Origin: Pseudomonadota bacterium
Lineage (GTDB): Bacteria > Pseudomonadota > Alphaproteobacteria > Rhizobiales > Methyloligellaceae
DNA length: 5,137 nucleotides
Assembly: GCA_022567275.1 (NCBI GenBank)
Contig: JADFHH010000170.1
Coordinates: 1-5,137, forward strand
Direction: 5' to 3'
The translations under genes were made by a program, and so were the position numbers. Positions within the stretch are counted from its first letter, which is position 1. Every line of letters begins with the position of its first letter. The notes below the pieces were generated by a model. It did no database searches. It had not been told where the DNA came from and saw only the letters and a list, made by a program, of their open reading frames with translations. Below, piece after piece: positions 1-5,137 of this stretch.

Positions 1-170
1 GGCTCTCCCTGTGTCCTGACCACATGTAGATTTGCGGCTCCACGTTTCTGTCCTTTCTGCTGAATTGATCACCAGGATAACATGGCCCGTCTCGTTCTCT
101 CCGTCGGCAGCATGGTACCGGACAACCTGCTGCTACTATGCATCGCCCGGCAATCCGACCGACGACCGTT

Positions 171-252
171 CTTGTGTAGGGTTCTCGGACGCCAGCCGGC
201 GGAGTGCATGGCTCTGTCGGCGTTCGGCTGGCGTCCGAGAACCCTACACAAG
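171..252. repeat. Perfect 28-bp inverted repeat, 26-nt loop
   Basis: The left arm (171-198, beginning CTTGTGTAGGG) is exactly complementary to the right arm (225-252, ending CCCTACACAAG). The arms are separated by 26 nt (199-224). Pairing stops at both ends: 170/253 is T/C and 199/224 is only a possible G-T wobble. In RNA or single-stranded DNA this would form a very stable hairpin. No run of T follows either arm, so it does not look like an ordinary intrinsic terminator. It may be a REP/BIME-like palindromic element, a small non-autonomous mobile element, or a recombination product. Without the rest of the genome the class cannot be assigned. Confidence 0.85.
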
Positions 253-274
253 CTGCGACACTACCATCGGCGCA

Positions 275-302
275 CATGGCTCGCACCATGGTGAGCGCCA
301 TG
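275..302. repeat. Imperfect 28-bp palindrome
   Basis: This stretch is symmetric about 288/289: CATGGC at 275-280 pairs with GCCATG at 297-302, and the centre CACCATGGTG (284-293) is a perfect 10-bp palindrome. Twelve of 14 base pairs match, with mismatches at 281/296 and 283/294. It lies 22 bp after the larger inverted repeat and about 50 bp before the glycosylase start. It has almost no spacer, so it could be a two-fold protein binding site (operator) or a cruciform. No regulator is encoded nearby to link it to. Confidence 0.45.
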
Positions 303-352
303 CTAAGCACGTATTATCCAACGAGACGATTTATTACACCTAATCAAGCCCG

Positions 353-1168
353 ATGACCGCCGCCGATATTTCACCCGCCGCCGCCTTGCTCGACTGGTAC
401 AAGGCCATGGGCGTGGATGAAGCTATCGAAGATAGCCCGGTTGACTGGTTCGCCGCAGCGGAAAAGACCAGGTTGGCCGCCAAAGCGACCCCGGTTCGTA
501 AATCGCCTGAAACCACTCCGCCGCCATCGGAACCGCGGCCGGGCTTCGCCAGCATTGCCCCCGATGAAGCCGTCATGGATGCGGAAAAACGCGCCGCTAG
601 CGCAAAGACCCTTGAAGAACTCGAACAAACGCTCAGTGAATTTAACGGCTGTCCGCTGAAAGCGACCGCCAGGAAAATGTGCTTCAAGCGCGGCAGTAAC
701 AATGCCCGCATCATGCTCATCGGCGAGGGGCCGGGGCGCGATGAGGATGTGCAAGGGCTTCCCTTCGTCGGCCGCGCGGGAAAATTGCTCGACAAGATGC
801 TGGCGGCTATTTCGCTCAGCGAAGACGATGTCTACATCACCAATATCGTCTATTGGCGGCCGCCGGGAAACCGCAACCCCACACCGCTCGAAGTGCAGGC
901 CTGCCTGCCCTTCCTCAACCGCCAGGCGGAGTTGCTCGACCCGGATTTTCTGGTGCTCATCGGCGCGCCGGCCTCGCAACACCTGCTTGGGACCACACAG
1001 GGCATCACCAAAATACGCGGCGCATGGCGCGATTGCGAACTGGGCGGCAAAACCCGCCGCGCCCTGCCCATGCTGCACCCGGCTTATCTGCTGCGCACGC
1101 CCGCCGCCAAGCGCCTGGCGTGGCGCGATCTGCTGACCCTTAAAGCCGCGCTTGGCGCCAAGGAGTAA
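353..1168 (+). CDS. Uracil-DNA glycosylase, family 4-like
   Basis: A 271-residue base-excision repair enzyme of the UDG superfamily, expected to remove uracil from DNA in the cytoplasm. Motif 1 is GEGPGRDED (124-132) followed by GLPFVGRAGKLLD; motif 2 is HPAYLL (242-247); YITNIVYWRPPGNR lies at 161-174. Family 4 enzymes normally bind a 4Fe-4S cluster with four Cys. Here C100 (in GCPL) and C184 (in QACLPFL) are kept. The partner three residues before C100 is F97, and the Cys expected before RPPGNR is W168. From memory this pattern is typical of alphaproteobacterial members. Residues 1-85 form an extension: a short conserved-looking element (LLDWYKAMGVDEAI, 12-25), then a Pro/Ala-rich linker. 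The ATG at 353 is the first usable start but has no clear Shine-Dalgarno sequence. moaB follows after 6 bp. Confidence 0.93.
   Translation: MTAADISPAAALLDWYKAMGVDEAIEDSPVDWFAAAEKTRLAAKATPVRKSPETTPPPSEPRPGFASIAPDEAVMDAEKRAASAKTLEELEQTLSEFNGCPLKATARKMCFKRGSNNARIMLIGEGPGRDEDVQGLPFVGRAGKLLDKMLAAISLSEDDVYITNIVYWRPPGNRNPTPLEVQACLPFLNRQAELLDPDFLVLIGAPASQHLLGTTQGITKIRGAWRDCELGGKTRRALPMLHPAYLLRTPAAKRLAWRDLLTLKAALGAKE
1160..1165 (+). promoter_or_regulatory. Shine-Dalgarno site of moaB
   Basis: AAGGAG sits nine bases before the ATG at 1175 and lies within the last codons of the upstream glycosylase gene, just before its TAA (1166-1168). It fixes the moaB start and suggests that the two genes are translated from one message. 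Confidence 0.75.
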
Positions 1169-1174
1169 GAGCAT

Positions 1175-1723
1175 ATGAGCCGGATCGACGAACGCCGCCC
1201 CTTCATCCCCGTCAACATCGCGGTGCTGACGGTCTCCGATACGCGCACGCAAAAGCAAGACAAATCGGGCGCGTTGCTGGAAAAAATGCTGACCCGGGAC
1301 GGGCACAAACTCGCGGAGCGAGCAATCGTGAAAGACGACGTCGATGCCATTCGCGCGCTCATGAAAGGCTGGATAGATAGCGCGGACGTCGATGTGGTGA
1401 TCACTACCGGCGGCACCGGATTTACCGGGCGCGACGTGACGCCCGAGGCCATTCGGCCCTTGTTCGAGAAGGAAATCGAAGGCTTCTCGACCCTGTTTCA
1501 CTTACAAAGCTTCGACAAGGTCGGCACCTCGACCATCCAGTCGCGCGCCTGCGGCGGCGTCGCCAACGGCACCTATATTTTCTGCGTACCCGGCTCGCCT
1601 GGCGCTTGCAGGGATGCGTGGAACGGCATTTTGAAATATCAGCTCGACAACCGGCACCGCCCCTGCAATTTCGTGGAAATCATGCCCCGGCTGCTGGAGC
1701 ATCGGGAAAAGGCACCGGGCTGA
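1175..1723 (+). CDS. moaB: Molybdenum cofactor biosynthesis protein B (MoaB/Mog family)
   Basis: A 182-residue cytoplasmic protein of the MoaB/MogA family, which binds molybdopterin and is linked to its adenylylation before molybdenum insertion. Family signatures are in order: the first strand IAVLTVSDTR (15-24), the TTGGTG pterin-binding loop (77-82) followed by FTGRDVTPEAI with the conserved Asp at 87, and PGSPGA (139-144) near the C-terminal helix. Length is close to the usual ~170-180 residues. MoaB is preferred over MogA because of the length and the DVTPEAIRPLFEKEIEGF segment; MogA activity cannot be excluded. The start is set by a good AAGGAG site. The gene lies 6 bp after the uracil-DNA glycosylase; no functional link is obvious, and they probably just share a transcript. 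No other cofactor genes are in the window. Confidence 0.93.
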   Translation: MSRIDERRPFIPVNIAVLTVSDTRTQKQDKSGALLEKMLTRDGHKLAERAIVKDDVDAIRALMKGWIDSADVDVVITTGGTGFTGRDVTPEAIRPLFEKEIEGFSTLFHLQSFDKVGTSTIQSRACGGVANGTYIFCVPGSPGACRDAWNGILKYQLDNRHRPCNFVEIMPRLLEHREKAPG

Positions 1724-1750
1724 GTGATATCACAGTCTCGTCACCGGGCA

Positions 1751-1779
1751 TTTCGTATCTATGGTTTTGGGCGTATACT
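1751..1779 (+). promoter_or_regulatory. Possible promoter for the MBL pair
   Basis: TATACT at 1774-1779 matches the sigma70 -10 consensus at five of six bases. A 17-bp spacer away is TTTCGT (1751-1756), which is a poor -35. It lies in the ~100-bp gap after moaB and would start transcription around 1786, giving a ~40-nt leader before the ATG at 1827. If real, it rules out the upstream in-frame ATG at 1761 as a start. Confidence 0.3.
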
Positions 1780-1810
1780 CCCTGACTTGCTGTGAACCTG
1801 AACACACACA

Positions 1811-1817
1811 AAAGGAG
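1811..1817 (+). promoter_or_regulatory. Shine-Dalgarno site deciding the MBL start
   Basis: AAAGGAG lies nine bases before the ATG at 1827. It supports that start over the in-frame ATG at 1761, which would put 22 unrelated residues (including two Cys) ahead of the Tat motif. Confidence 0.8.
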
Positions 1818-1826
1818 CCCGCGCTG

Positions 1827-2825
1827 ATGTCCTCACTATCCCCCAAATTCTCGCGGCGTGAACTGATGGCCGGGGCCGCCGGCGCCGCCGCGCTAACCGC
1901 ACTGTCAGGCAATTTGATCCCCGCGGCGCAAGCCAAAGCGCCGCTGCTTGGCGCGTCGCGTCCGACCCATTACCGCTTCAAGCTCGGCGAATTCGAGATC
2001 ACCACCATCTATGATGGCGCCCTCGCCATCCCCAAGGTGTATCCAATCTTTGGCAAGAACCAGAAAATTGAAGACGTTAAGGCCTATCTCATCCAGAACA
2101 ACCTGCCCACGGACAAGATGACGATCTCCTTCACGCCGGTGATCGTGAACACGGGCAAGGAAGTGGTGATGTTCGATTCCGGTTATGGCGAGGAACGCCG
2201 CGCGAAAGGCGCCGGCAAGGCCGCGACCGCTCTTGCAACCGCCGGGTTTACTCCTGACCAGATCGACATCATCGTCATCACCCATTGCCACCCGGACCAT
2301 GTCAGCGGGCTGATGGAAAACGGCAAGGCCGTGTTCCCCAATGCGCGTTATGTGGCCGGTGATGTGGAATATAATTTCTGGTCCAAAAAGGATCTTCTCG
2401 AGAGCAGCAACAAGAGCATGGTCCGCCGTGCCCAGGCGGTGCAAAACAATGTCGTGCCGCTCGCGGAGAAGATCGAATTCATCAAGCCTGGCGCCGATGT
2501 CGTCACCGGCATCACCTCGGTCAAGGCCTTCGGCCACACGCCGGGCCATATGTGCTTCCACATCGAGAGCGCCGGCAAGCGCTTCCTGATTTTCGCCGAT
2601 GTGACGAACCACTATGTGGTGTCGCTGGCCAAACCGGACTGGCATTGCGTGTTCGACATGGACGCGGAGGCGGCGGTCGTCACCCGCAAGAAAATCCTCG
2701 ACATGATCGCGGCCGACAAGATTCCGTCCGCCGGCTATCACATGCCCTTCCCGGCGGTCGGCTATGTCGAGAAACGGGGCGCCGGCTACCGCTGGGTGCC
2801 CGCGAGCTATCAGCTGGATCTTTAA
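1827..2825 (+). CDS. Tat-exported MBL-fold metallo-hydrolase
   Basis: A 332-residue metallo-beta-lactamase-fold hydrolase with a twin-arginine signal: SRRELM at 9-14, an Ala/Gly-rich hydrophobic stretch (15-33) and a likely cleavage site after AQA (34-36). It is therefore probably folded with its metal in the cytoplasm and exported to the periplasm. Metal ligands are visible: HCHPDH (153-158), H237 in FGHTPGH, D258 in FAD and H305 in GYHMPF, which is a full dinuclear-site set. The substrate is unknown; lactonase, thioesterase-like or other ester hydrolysis are all possible in this family. A signal-less paralogue begins 2 bp after its stop and shares the start YRFKLG-FEIT and the end WxPASYQ-L. 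The start was chosen from the AAAGGAG site and the Tat motif; an extended frame from 1761 is less likely. Confidence 0.9.
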   Translation: MSSLSPKFSRRELMAGAAGAAALTALSGNLIPAAQAKAPLLGASRPTHYRFKLGEFEITTIYDGALAIPKVYPIFGKNQKIEDVKAYLIQNNLPTDKMTISFTPVIVNTGKEVVMFDSGYGEERRAKGAGKAATALATAGFTPDQIDIIVITHCHPDHVSGLMENGKAVFPNARYVAGDVEYNFWSKKDLLESSNKSMVRRAQAVQNNVVPLAEKIEFIKPGADVVTGITSVKAFGHTPGHMCFHIESAGKRFLIFADVTNHYVVSLAKPDWHCVFDMDAEAAVVTRKKILDMIAADKIPSAGYHMPFPAVGYVEKRGAGYRWVPASYQLDL

Positions 2826-2827
2826 GC

Positions 2828-3715
2828 TTGGTCTGGCCGGAACGGAACGCAGCGCGGCGCCCGGCTTGGTATCGATTCAAACTGGGGCATTTCGAGATCA
2901 CCATCTTTCTCGATGGCGTCTCCGCGCGCGACGGTCCGCACCCGGCCTTCGGCTCCAACCAAACGCCGGAAACGGTTTACGCGTTGCTGCGGGAAAATTT
3001 TCTCCCGGATCGCAGATTTGAAAACCTCTACCTCCCAGTGCTCGTTAATACGGGTGAGCAAGTCGTTTTGTTCGATACCGGCAACGGGCCGCGCGGCCGC
3101 AAGACAGGCTCGGGCCGGCTCGCCGCATTGATGAGCGACAGCGGATATGCACGCGGGCAAGTGGACATTGTCGTCATCACCCATGGCCATCCCGATCATA
3201 TCGGCGGCATGGTCGAGGACGGCGCGCCGGCGTTTCCCAACGCGCGCTATGTGTTCGGCGCCAAAGAGTTCGACTACTGGACGAAGGGGGAAAATATCCC
3301 CGAGGCGCGCGTGAAGACGCGCGAGTTGTTCATGCAAATCGCCGTACCATTCGCCGCGCAGGCCACATTTATCGAGCCGGGCGACGACGTCGTCTCCGGC
3401 GTGCGCGCGCTCGAAGCCTTCGGCCACTCGCCCGGCCACATGGCCTATCGTCTGGAAAGCGCCGGCCGGCAATTGCTGCTTTGGGTAGACACCTGCAATC
3501 ATTACGTTGTGTCCCTGCAACGCCCGGACTGGCACGTCGCGGTCGATAACGATCCAGGGCAGGCGGCGGCGACACGCAACAGAATTTTCGCCATGGTCCA
3601 TGCCGGGAAAATGCCGGTCATCGGCCACCATATGCCGTTCCCGGGTATCGGATTTCTCGACAAGCGGGGCGAAAATTATTACTGGATCCCGGCGAGCTAT
3701 CAGTTCAACCTCTAG
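2828..3715 (+). CDS. MBL-fold metallo-hydrolase, cytoplasmic paralogue
   Basis: A second metallo-beta-lactamase-fold hydrolase, 295 residues from a TTG start, aligning along its whole length with the upstream gene from YRFKLG (15-20) to PASYQFNL (288-295). All metal ligands are kept: HGHPDH (119-124), H200 in FGHSPGH, D221 in WVD and H268 in GHHMPF. Unlike its neighbour it has no Tat or Sec signal, so it should stay in the cytoplasm. The start is uncertain. The frame is open back to an ATG at 2552, but that stretch is the +2-frame shadow of the upstream gene. TTG 2828, two bases after the upstream TAA, is the only start-like codon (ATG/GTG/TTG) I see between that stop and the conserved fold. 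No Shine-Dalgarno site is visible, so translational coupling is inferred. The substrate is unknown. It overlaps the convergent glycosyltransferase by 11 bp. Confidence 0.85.
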   Translation: MVWPERNAARRPAWYRFKLGHFEITIFLDGVSARDGPHPAFGSNQTPETVYALLRENFLPDRRFENLYLPVLVNTGEQVVLFDTGNGPRGRKTGSGRLAALMSDSGYARGQVDIVVITHGHPDHIGGMVEDGAPAFPNARYVFGAKEFDYWTKGENIPEARVKTRELFMQIAVPFAAQATFIEPGDDVVSGVRALEAFGHSPGHMAYRLESAGRQLLLWVDTCNHYVVSLQRPDWHVAVDNDPGQAAATRNRIFAMVHAGKMPVIGHHMPFPGIGFLDKRGENYYWIPASYQFNL

Positions 3716-4346
3716 GAAGTATCAGCCGGGTGCCAGCGGGGCCGAGGCGGCGGTGGCTTGTTTCATCGTCCACATCGCACAGGGTCTCGGTCAGCGCCAC
3801 GGAAGCGTCCTTCAGATTGGCCAGCGTGTCGGCGAGAGTGTGCGCCGATGACCAGCGGACATTTGCGAATATGGCAGGCACGCGCGGGCTGCGCCGCAAC
3901 CCCGCCAGCCAATAGCCACCGTCACCGGCGGGGCCGAATACCGCGTCATGGGAGCCCAGCAAACGGAAGGCGGCGGCGATGTGCGGCGCGCTGATTTGAG
4001 GAATATCGGTACCGATAATCACCGCCGGTCCCGGCGGCAGACCATCAAATACCCGCTGCATACGCACGCCCAGATCTCCCGGGCCTTGTGGAATGAGAAG
4101 AACGCCAGCCGGCCAAATGCCGCTTCCAATCGCTAAATCTGGCGACACGGCAAGGCACATGCGCCAGCGCGGATCGTGCGCCAGTCGGCGGCAGATATTT
4201 GCTAATGTCCGCCGGTAAAAGCCGGTGGCCGTGACCGCGCCGATGTCGCGCGCAAGGCGCGTTTTGACAGCGCCGCACCGCGGCTCCCTGGCCATCGCCA
4301 CGAGCCAGCGCCGGGGCCCGGCTTCGGGCTTCGTCAAATCAGCCAT
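3705..4346 (-). CDS. DUF2064/TIGR04282-type glycosyltransferase
   Basis: A 213-residue protein of the nucleotide-sugar-transferase-like fold (GT-A type). The signatures are: N-terminal VAMAREPRCGAVKTRLA (16-32, matching the usual AK.P.PG.VKTRL), QGPGDLGVRM (87-96), the GTDIP metal/nucleotide motif (112-116), GPAGDGGYWLAGL (138-150, the most diagnostic segment), WSSAHTLADTL (165-175) and a C-terminal DVDDETSHRRL. Members are annotated as arsenosugar-type or MobA-like glycosyltransferases; donor and acceptor here are unknown. It is soluble with no membrane segment. It runs convergent to the MBL gene and overlaps its end by 11 bp. Its ATG lies only a few bases from the point where the sequence changes character, and no Shine-Dalgarno site is seen upstream, so its native leader may be missing. 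Confidence 0.85.
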   Translation of the reverse strand: MADLTKPEAGPRRWLVAMAREPRCGAVKTRLARDIGAVTATGFYRRTLANICRRLAHDPRWRMCLAVSPDLAIGSGIWPAGVLLIPQGPGDLGVRMQRVFDGLPPGPAVIIGTDIPQISAPHIAAAFRLLGSHDAVFGPAGDGGYWLAGLRRSPRVPAIFANVRWSSAHTLADTLANLKDASVALTETLCDVDDETSHRRLGPAGTRLILPRG

Positions 4347-4351
4347 ACAGC

Positions 4352-4552
4352 CGGACGATTGTTGCCGGCATCCGTCCCTTCTATGGGGAAGAGGAGCTTA
4401 AGGGTAAGAAGATCGTTGTCGTGACCAATTTAGAGCCGGCCGTGATTCGCGGTGTAGAGTCGCAGGGTATGCTTTTGGCAGCCTCGGAAGGTAATGAATT
4501 GAGTCTTGTGACTCCCGAGCGATCTGTTCCAAGTAGTTCTATTGTAAGATAG
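4352..4552 (+). CDS. metG: Methionyl-tRNA synthetase C-terminal fragment (5'-truncated)
   Basis: The last 66 codons of a Trbp111/EMAP-II-like tRNA-binding domain such as that at the C-terminus of dimeric MetRS. Readable blocks are RTIVAGIRPFY (1-11), EELKGKKIVVVTNLEP (14-29) and RGVESQGMLLAAS (33-45), ending SSSIVR and TAG. This domain helps bind tRNA and dimerise the synthetase. No start codon or upstream part of the domain is present: the residues expected before RTIVAGI are absent, and the plus strand upstream is simply the antisense of the glycosyltransferase. It is therefore either the intact end of a gene joined artificially at about 4350, or a genuine pseudogene remnant. Codon use (GTA, AGA, TTA, TCT) differs from the genes to the left and matches the DUF1015 gene to the right. 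A free-standing CsaA/Trbp111 protein is possible but would need its missing start. Confidence 0.85.
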   Translation, partial: RTIVAGIRPFYGEEELKGKKIVVVTNLEPAVIRGVESQGMLLAASEGNELSLVTPERSVPSSSIVR

Positions 4553-4570
4553 AAACGCTTGTGCTATTAT
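4542..4570 (+). promoter_or_regulatory. Sigma70-like promoter for the DUF1015 gene
   Basis: TTGTAA (4542-4547) and TATTAT (4565-4570) are separated by exactly 17 bp, matching the -35 and -10 consensus at four and five of six bases. The -35 overlaps the last codons of the metG fragment. Transcription would start near 4577, giving a ~33-nt leader to the ATG at 4610 but almost none to the in-frame ATG at 4580. Confidence 0.4.
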
Positions 4571-4609
4571 GCCCAGTCTATGAGTTCTTCATCAGCAGAG
4601 ATAAAGATA

Positions 4610-5137
4610 ATGACCGATTTTAGACCTTTCCGGGCATGGCGGTATCACCCGGAAAAAGTTATTTTGAAAGACGTTATAGCACCTCCCTACGATGTGATTT
4701 CCGGTGAAAGGCAAAAAGCCCTTTATGAAAAATCCGATTATAATTGTATCCGCTTGATTTTGAATAAAGATGAGGCCCGGGACAATGACACAAGTAATAG
4801 GTATACGCGTGCCCGGGACTTCTATAATACATGGAAACAAGAGGGTATATTGGTTCAGGATGAGACACCAAAATTTTATGTGTACCGGCAAAATTTCATA
4901 GATTCCGAGTCGGGAGAAAAGAAAGAGCGTTTGGCATTACTCGGCATCTTTAAATTGGAACCTTTTAACGCGGGTGTTGTCATTCCGCATGAGAAGACCC
5001 TAGCCAAGCCTAAGGCTGACAGAAAAAAGCTTATGGACGCGACAGGCGCAAACCTCTCGCCCGTTTTTAGTCTTTGCGAGGATGCCTCGGGCAGTTTGAC
5101 GGGTCTGATCAGGGAAGCTTCGGATAAAGATCCTCTT
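4610..5137 (+). CDS. DUF1015 family protein (3'-truncated by window)
   Basis: The first 176 codons of a DUF1015-family protein; the frame is still open at the window edge, and full members are about 400 residues. The N-terminus is diagnostic: FRPFRAWRYHPEKV (4-17), VIAPPYDVIS (22-31) and YNCIRLILNKDE, followed by KFYVYRQNF and, later, VIPHEKTLAKPKADR and NLSPVFSL. DUF1015 proteins are cytoplasmic and widespread in bacteria; I know of no firmly established reaction, so none is given. An in-frame ATG at 4580 would add ten residues (MSSSSAEIKI) but would leave almost no leader after the predicted promoter. ATG 4610 starts right at the family's conserved beginning and has a weak purine-rich site (AGAG near 4597-4600). 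The gene is AT-rich like the metG fragment before it. Confidence 0.88.
   Translation, partial: MTDFRPFRAWRYHPEKVILKDVIAPPYDVISGERQKALYEKSDYNCIRLILNKDEARDNDTSNRYTRARDFYNTWKQEGILVQDETPKFYVYRQNFIDSESGEKKERLALLGIFKLEPFNAGVVIPHEKTLAKPKADRKKLMDATGANLSPVFSLCEDASGSLTGLIREASDKDPL

Larger units (their letters stand above)
1..352. other. Non-coding 5' region with inverted repeats
   Basis: I see no credible gene here. Open frames exist on both strands, but their translations are rich in Cys, Arg, Ser and Trp, show no family motif, and run straight through a palindrome; the two strands even read nearly the same CRVLGRQP peptide because of the repeat. The region is less GC-rich than the genes that follow. 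It holds a perfect 28-bp inverted repeat and a smaller imperfect palindrome, described separately. The last ~40 bases before the glycosylase gene are AT-rich (around 310-345) and could carry its promoter, but no clear -35/-10 pair or Shine-Dalgarno sequence stands out. No tRNA or rRNA signature was seen. Confidence 0.6.

Noticed and set aside
171..252. Inverted repeat as an intrinsic terminator or an integron attC site
   Set aside because: No T-tract follows either arm, and the typical attC ends are not present.
32..343. Small open frames in the 5' region (plus and minus strands)
   Set aside because: Their translations are artefacts of the inverted repeat (both strands give CRVLGRQP) and show no ribosome binding site or protein-like composition.
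371..1501. A 376-codon minus-strand open frame
   Set aside because: It is antisense to the glycosylase and moaB genes, both of which carry clear family motifs. The translation has no recognisable motif and is a typical shadow in GC-rich DNA.
1905..2741. A 278-codon minus-strand open frame
   Set aside because: Antisense shadow of the Tat-exported MBL gene, rich in His/Asp from the reversed codons and with no family signature.
2552..2827. ATG 2552 as the start of the second MBL gene
   Set aside because: The first ~92 residues would be an out-of-frame reading of the upstream gene, Arg/Gly-rich with no signal or domain; homology begins only after 2860.
2810..2835. Programmed frameshift fusing the two MBL proteins
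   Set aside because: A -1 shift would be needed, but no slippery heptamer is present; the CTT-TAA context could at most suggest a +1 shift, which leads into a different, non-homologous frame.
2822..3631. A 269-codon minus-strand open frame
   Set aside because: Antisense shadow of the second MBL gene, in the same frame relation as the shadow over its paralogue.
4592..4891. Minus-strand open frames antisense to DUF1015
   Set aside because: They lie opposite a gene with clear DUF1015 motifs and have no motif of their own.
1..5137. CRISPR array, tRNA, rRNA or phage/IS genes
   Set aside because: No regularly spaced direct repeats, cloverleaf-type sequence, transposase motif or integrase motif was seen.

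Overview
The first 4.35 kb (roughly 1-4346) looks like a GC-rich alphaproteobacterial chromosome segment. Two things suggest this: the family-4-type uracil-DNA glycosylase has the N-terminal extension and the 'WRPPGNR' signature I associate with alphaproteobacterial members, and the codon use is strongly GC-biased. The last ~790 bases (about 4350-5137) look like a different genome. They are visibly AT-richer, with different codon use, and carry the C-terminal end of a methionyl-tRNA synthetase followed by the start of a DUF1015-family gene. The exact taxon cannot be fixed for either part.

Layout, left to right. Positions 1-352 hold no credible gene, but do hold a perfect 28-bp inverted repeat (171-198/225-252) and a second, imperfect palindrome (275-302). 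Next come a uracil-DNA glycosylase (353-1168) and, 6 bp later, a MoaB/Mog-type molybdopterin biosynthesis gene (1175-1723), probably co-transcribed. After a ~100-bp gap with a good ribosome binding site lies a Tat-exported metallo-beta-lactamase-fold hydrolase (1827-2825). Two bases after its stop begins a signal-less paralogue (about 2828-3715). A DUF2064/TIGR04282-type glycosyltransferase (4346-3705, minus strand) converges on it with an 11-bp overlap.

Just upstream of that glycosyltransferase's start codon, the plus strand abruptly becomes the last 66 codons of a MetRS C-terminal tRNA-binding domain (4352-4552) with no beginning. A sigma70-like promoter and a DUF1015 gene that runs off the window end follow. 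The simplest readings are an assembly chimera or a recombination junction near 4347-4352.

Functionally this is mostly housekeeping: DNA repair of uracil, molybdenum cofactor synthesis, two hydrolases of unknown substrate, and a sugar-transferase-like protein. I found no convincing new multi-gene system. The points most worth a second look are the 4350 junction, the 5' inverted repeat, the exported/cytoplasmic MBL pair with an unusual start, and the glycosylase lacking two of its four expected Fe-S cysteines.
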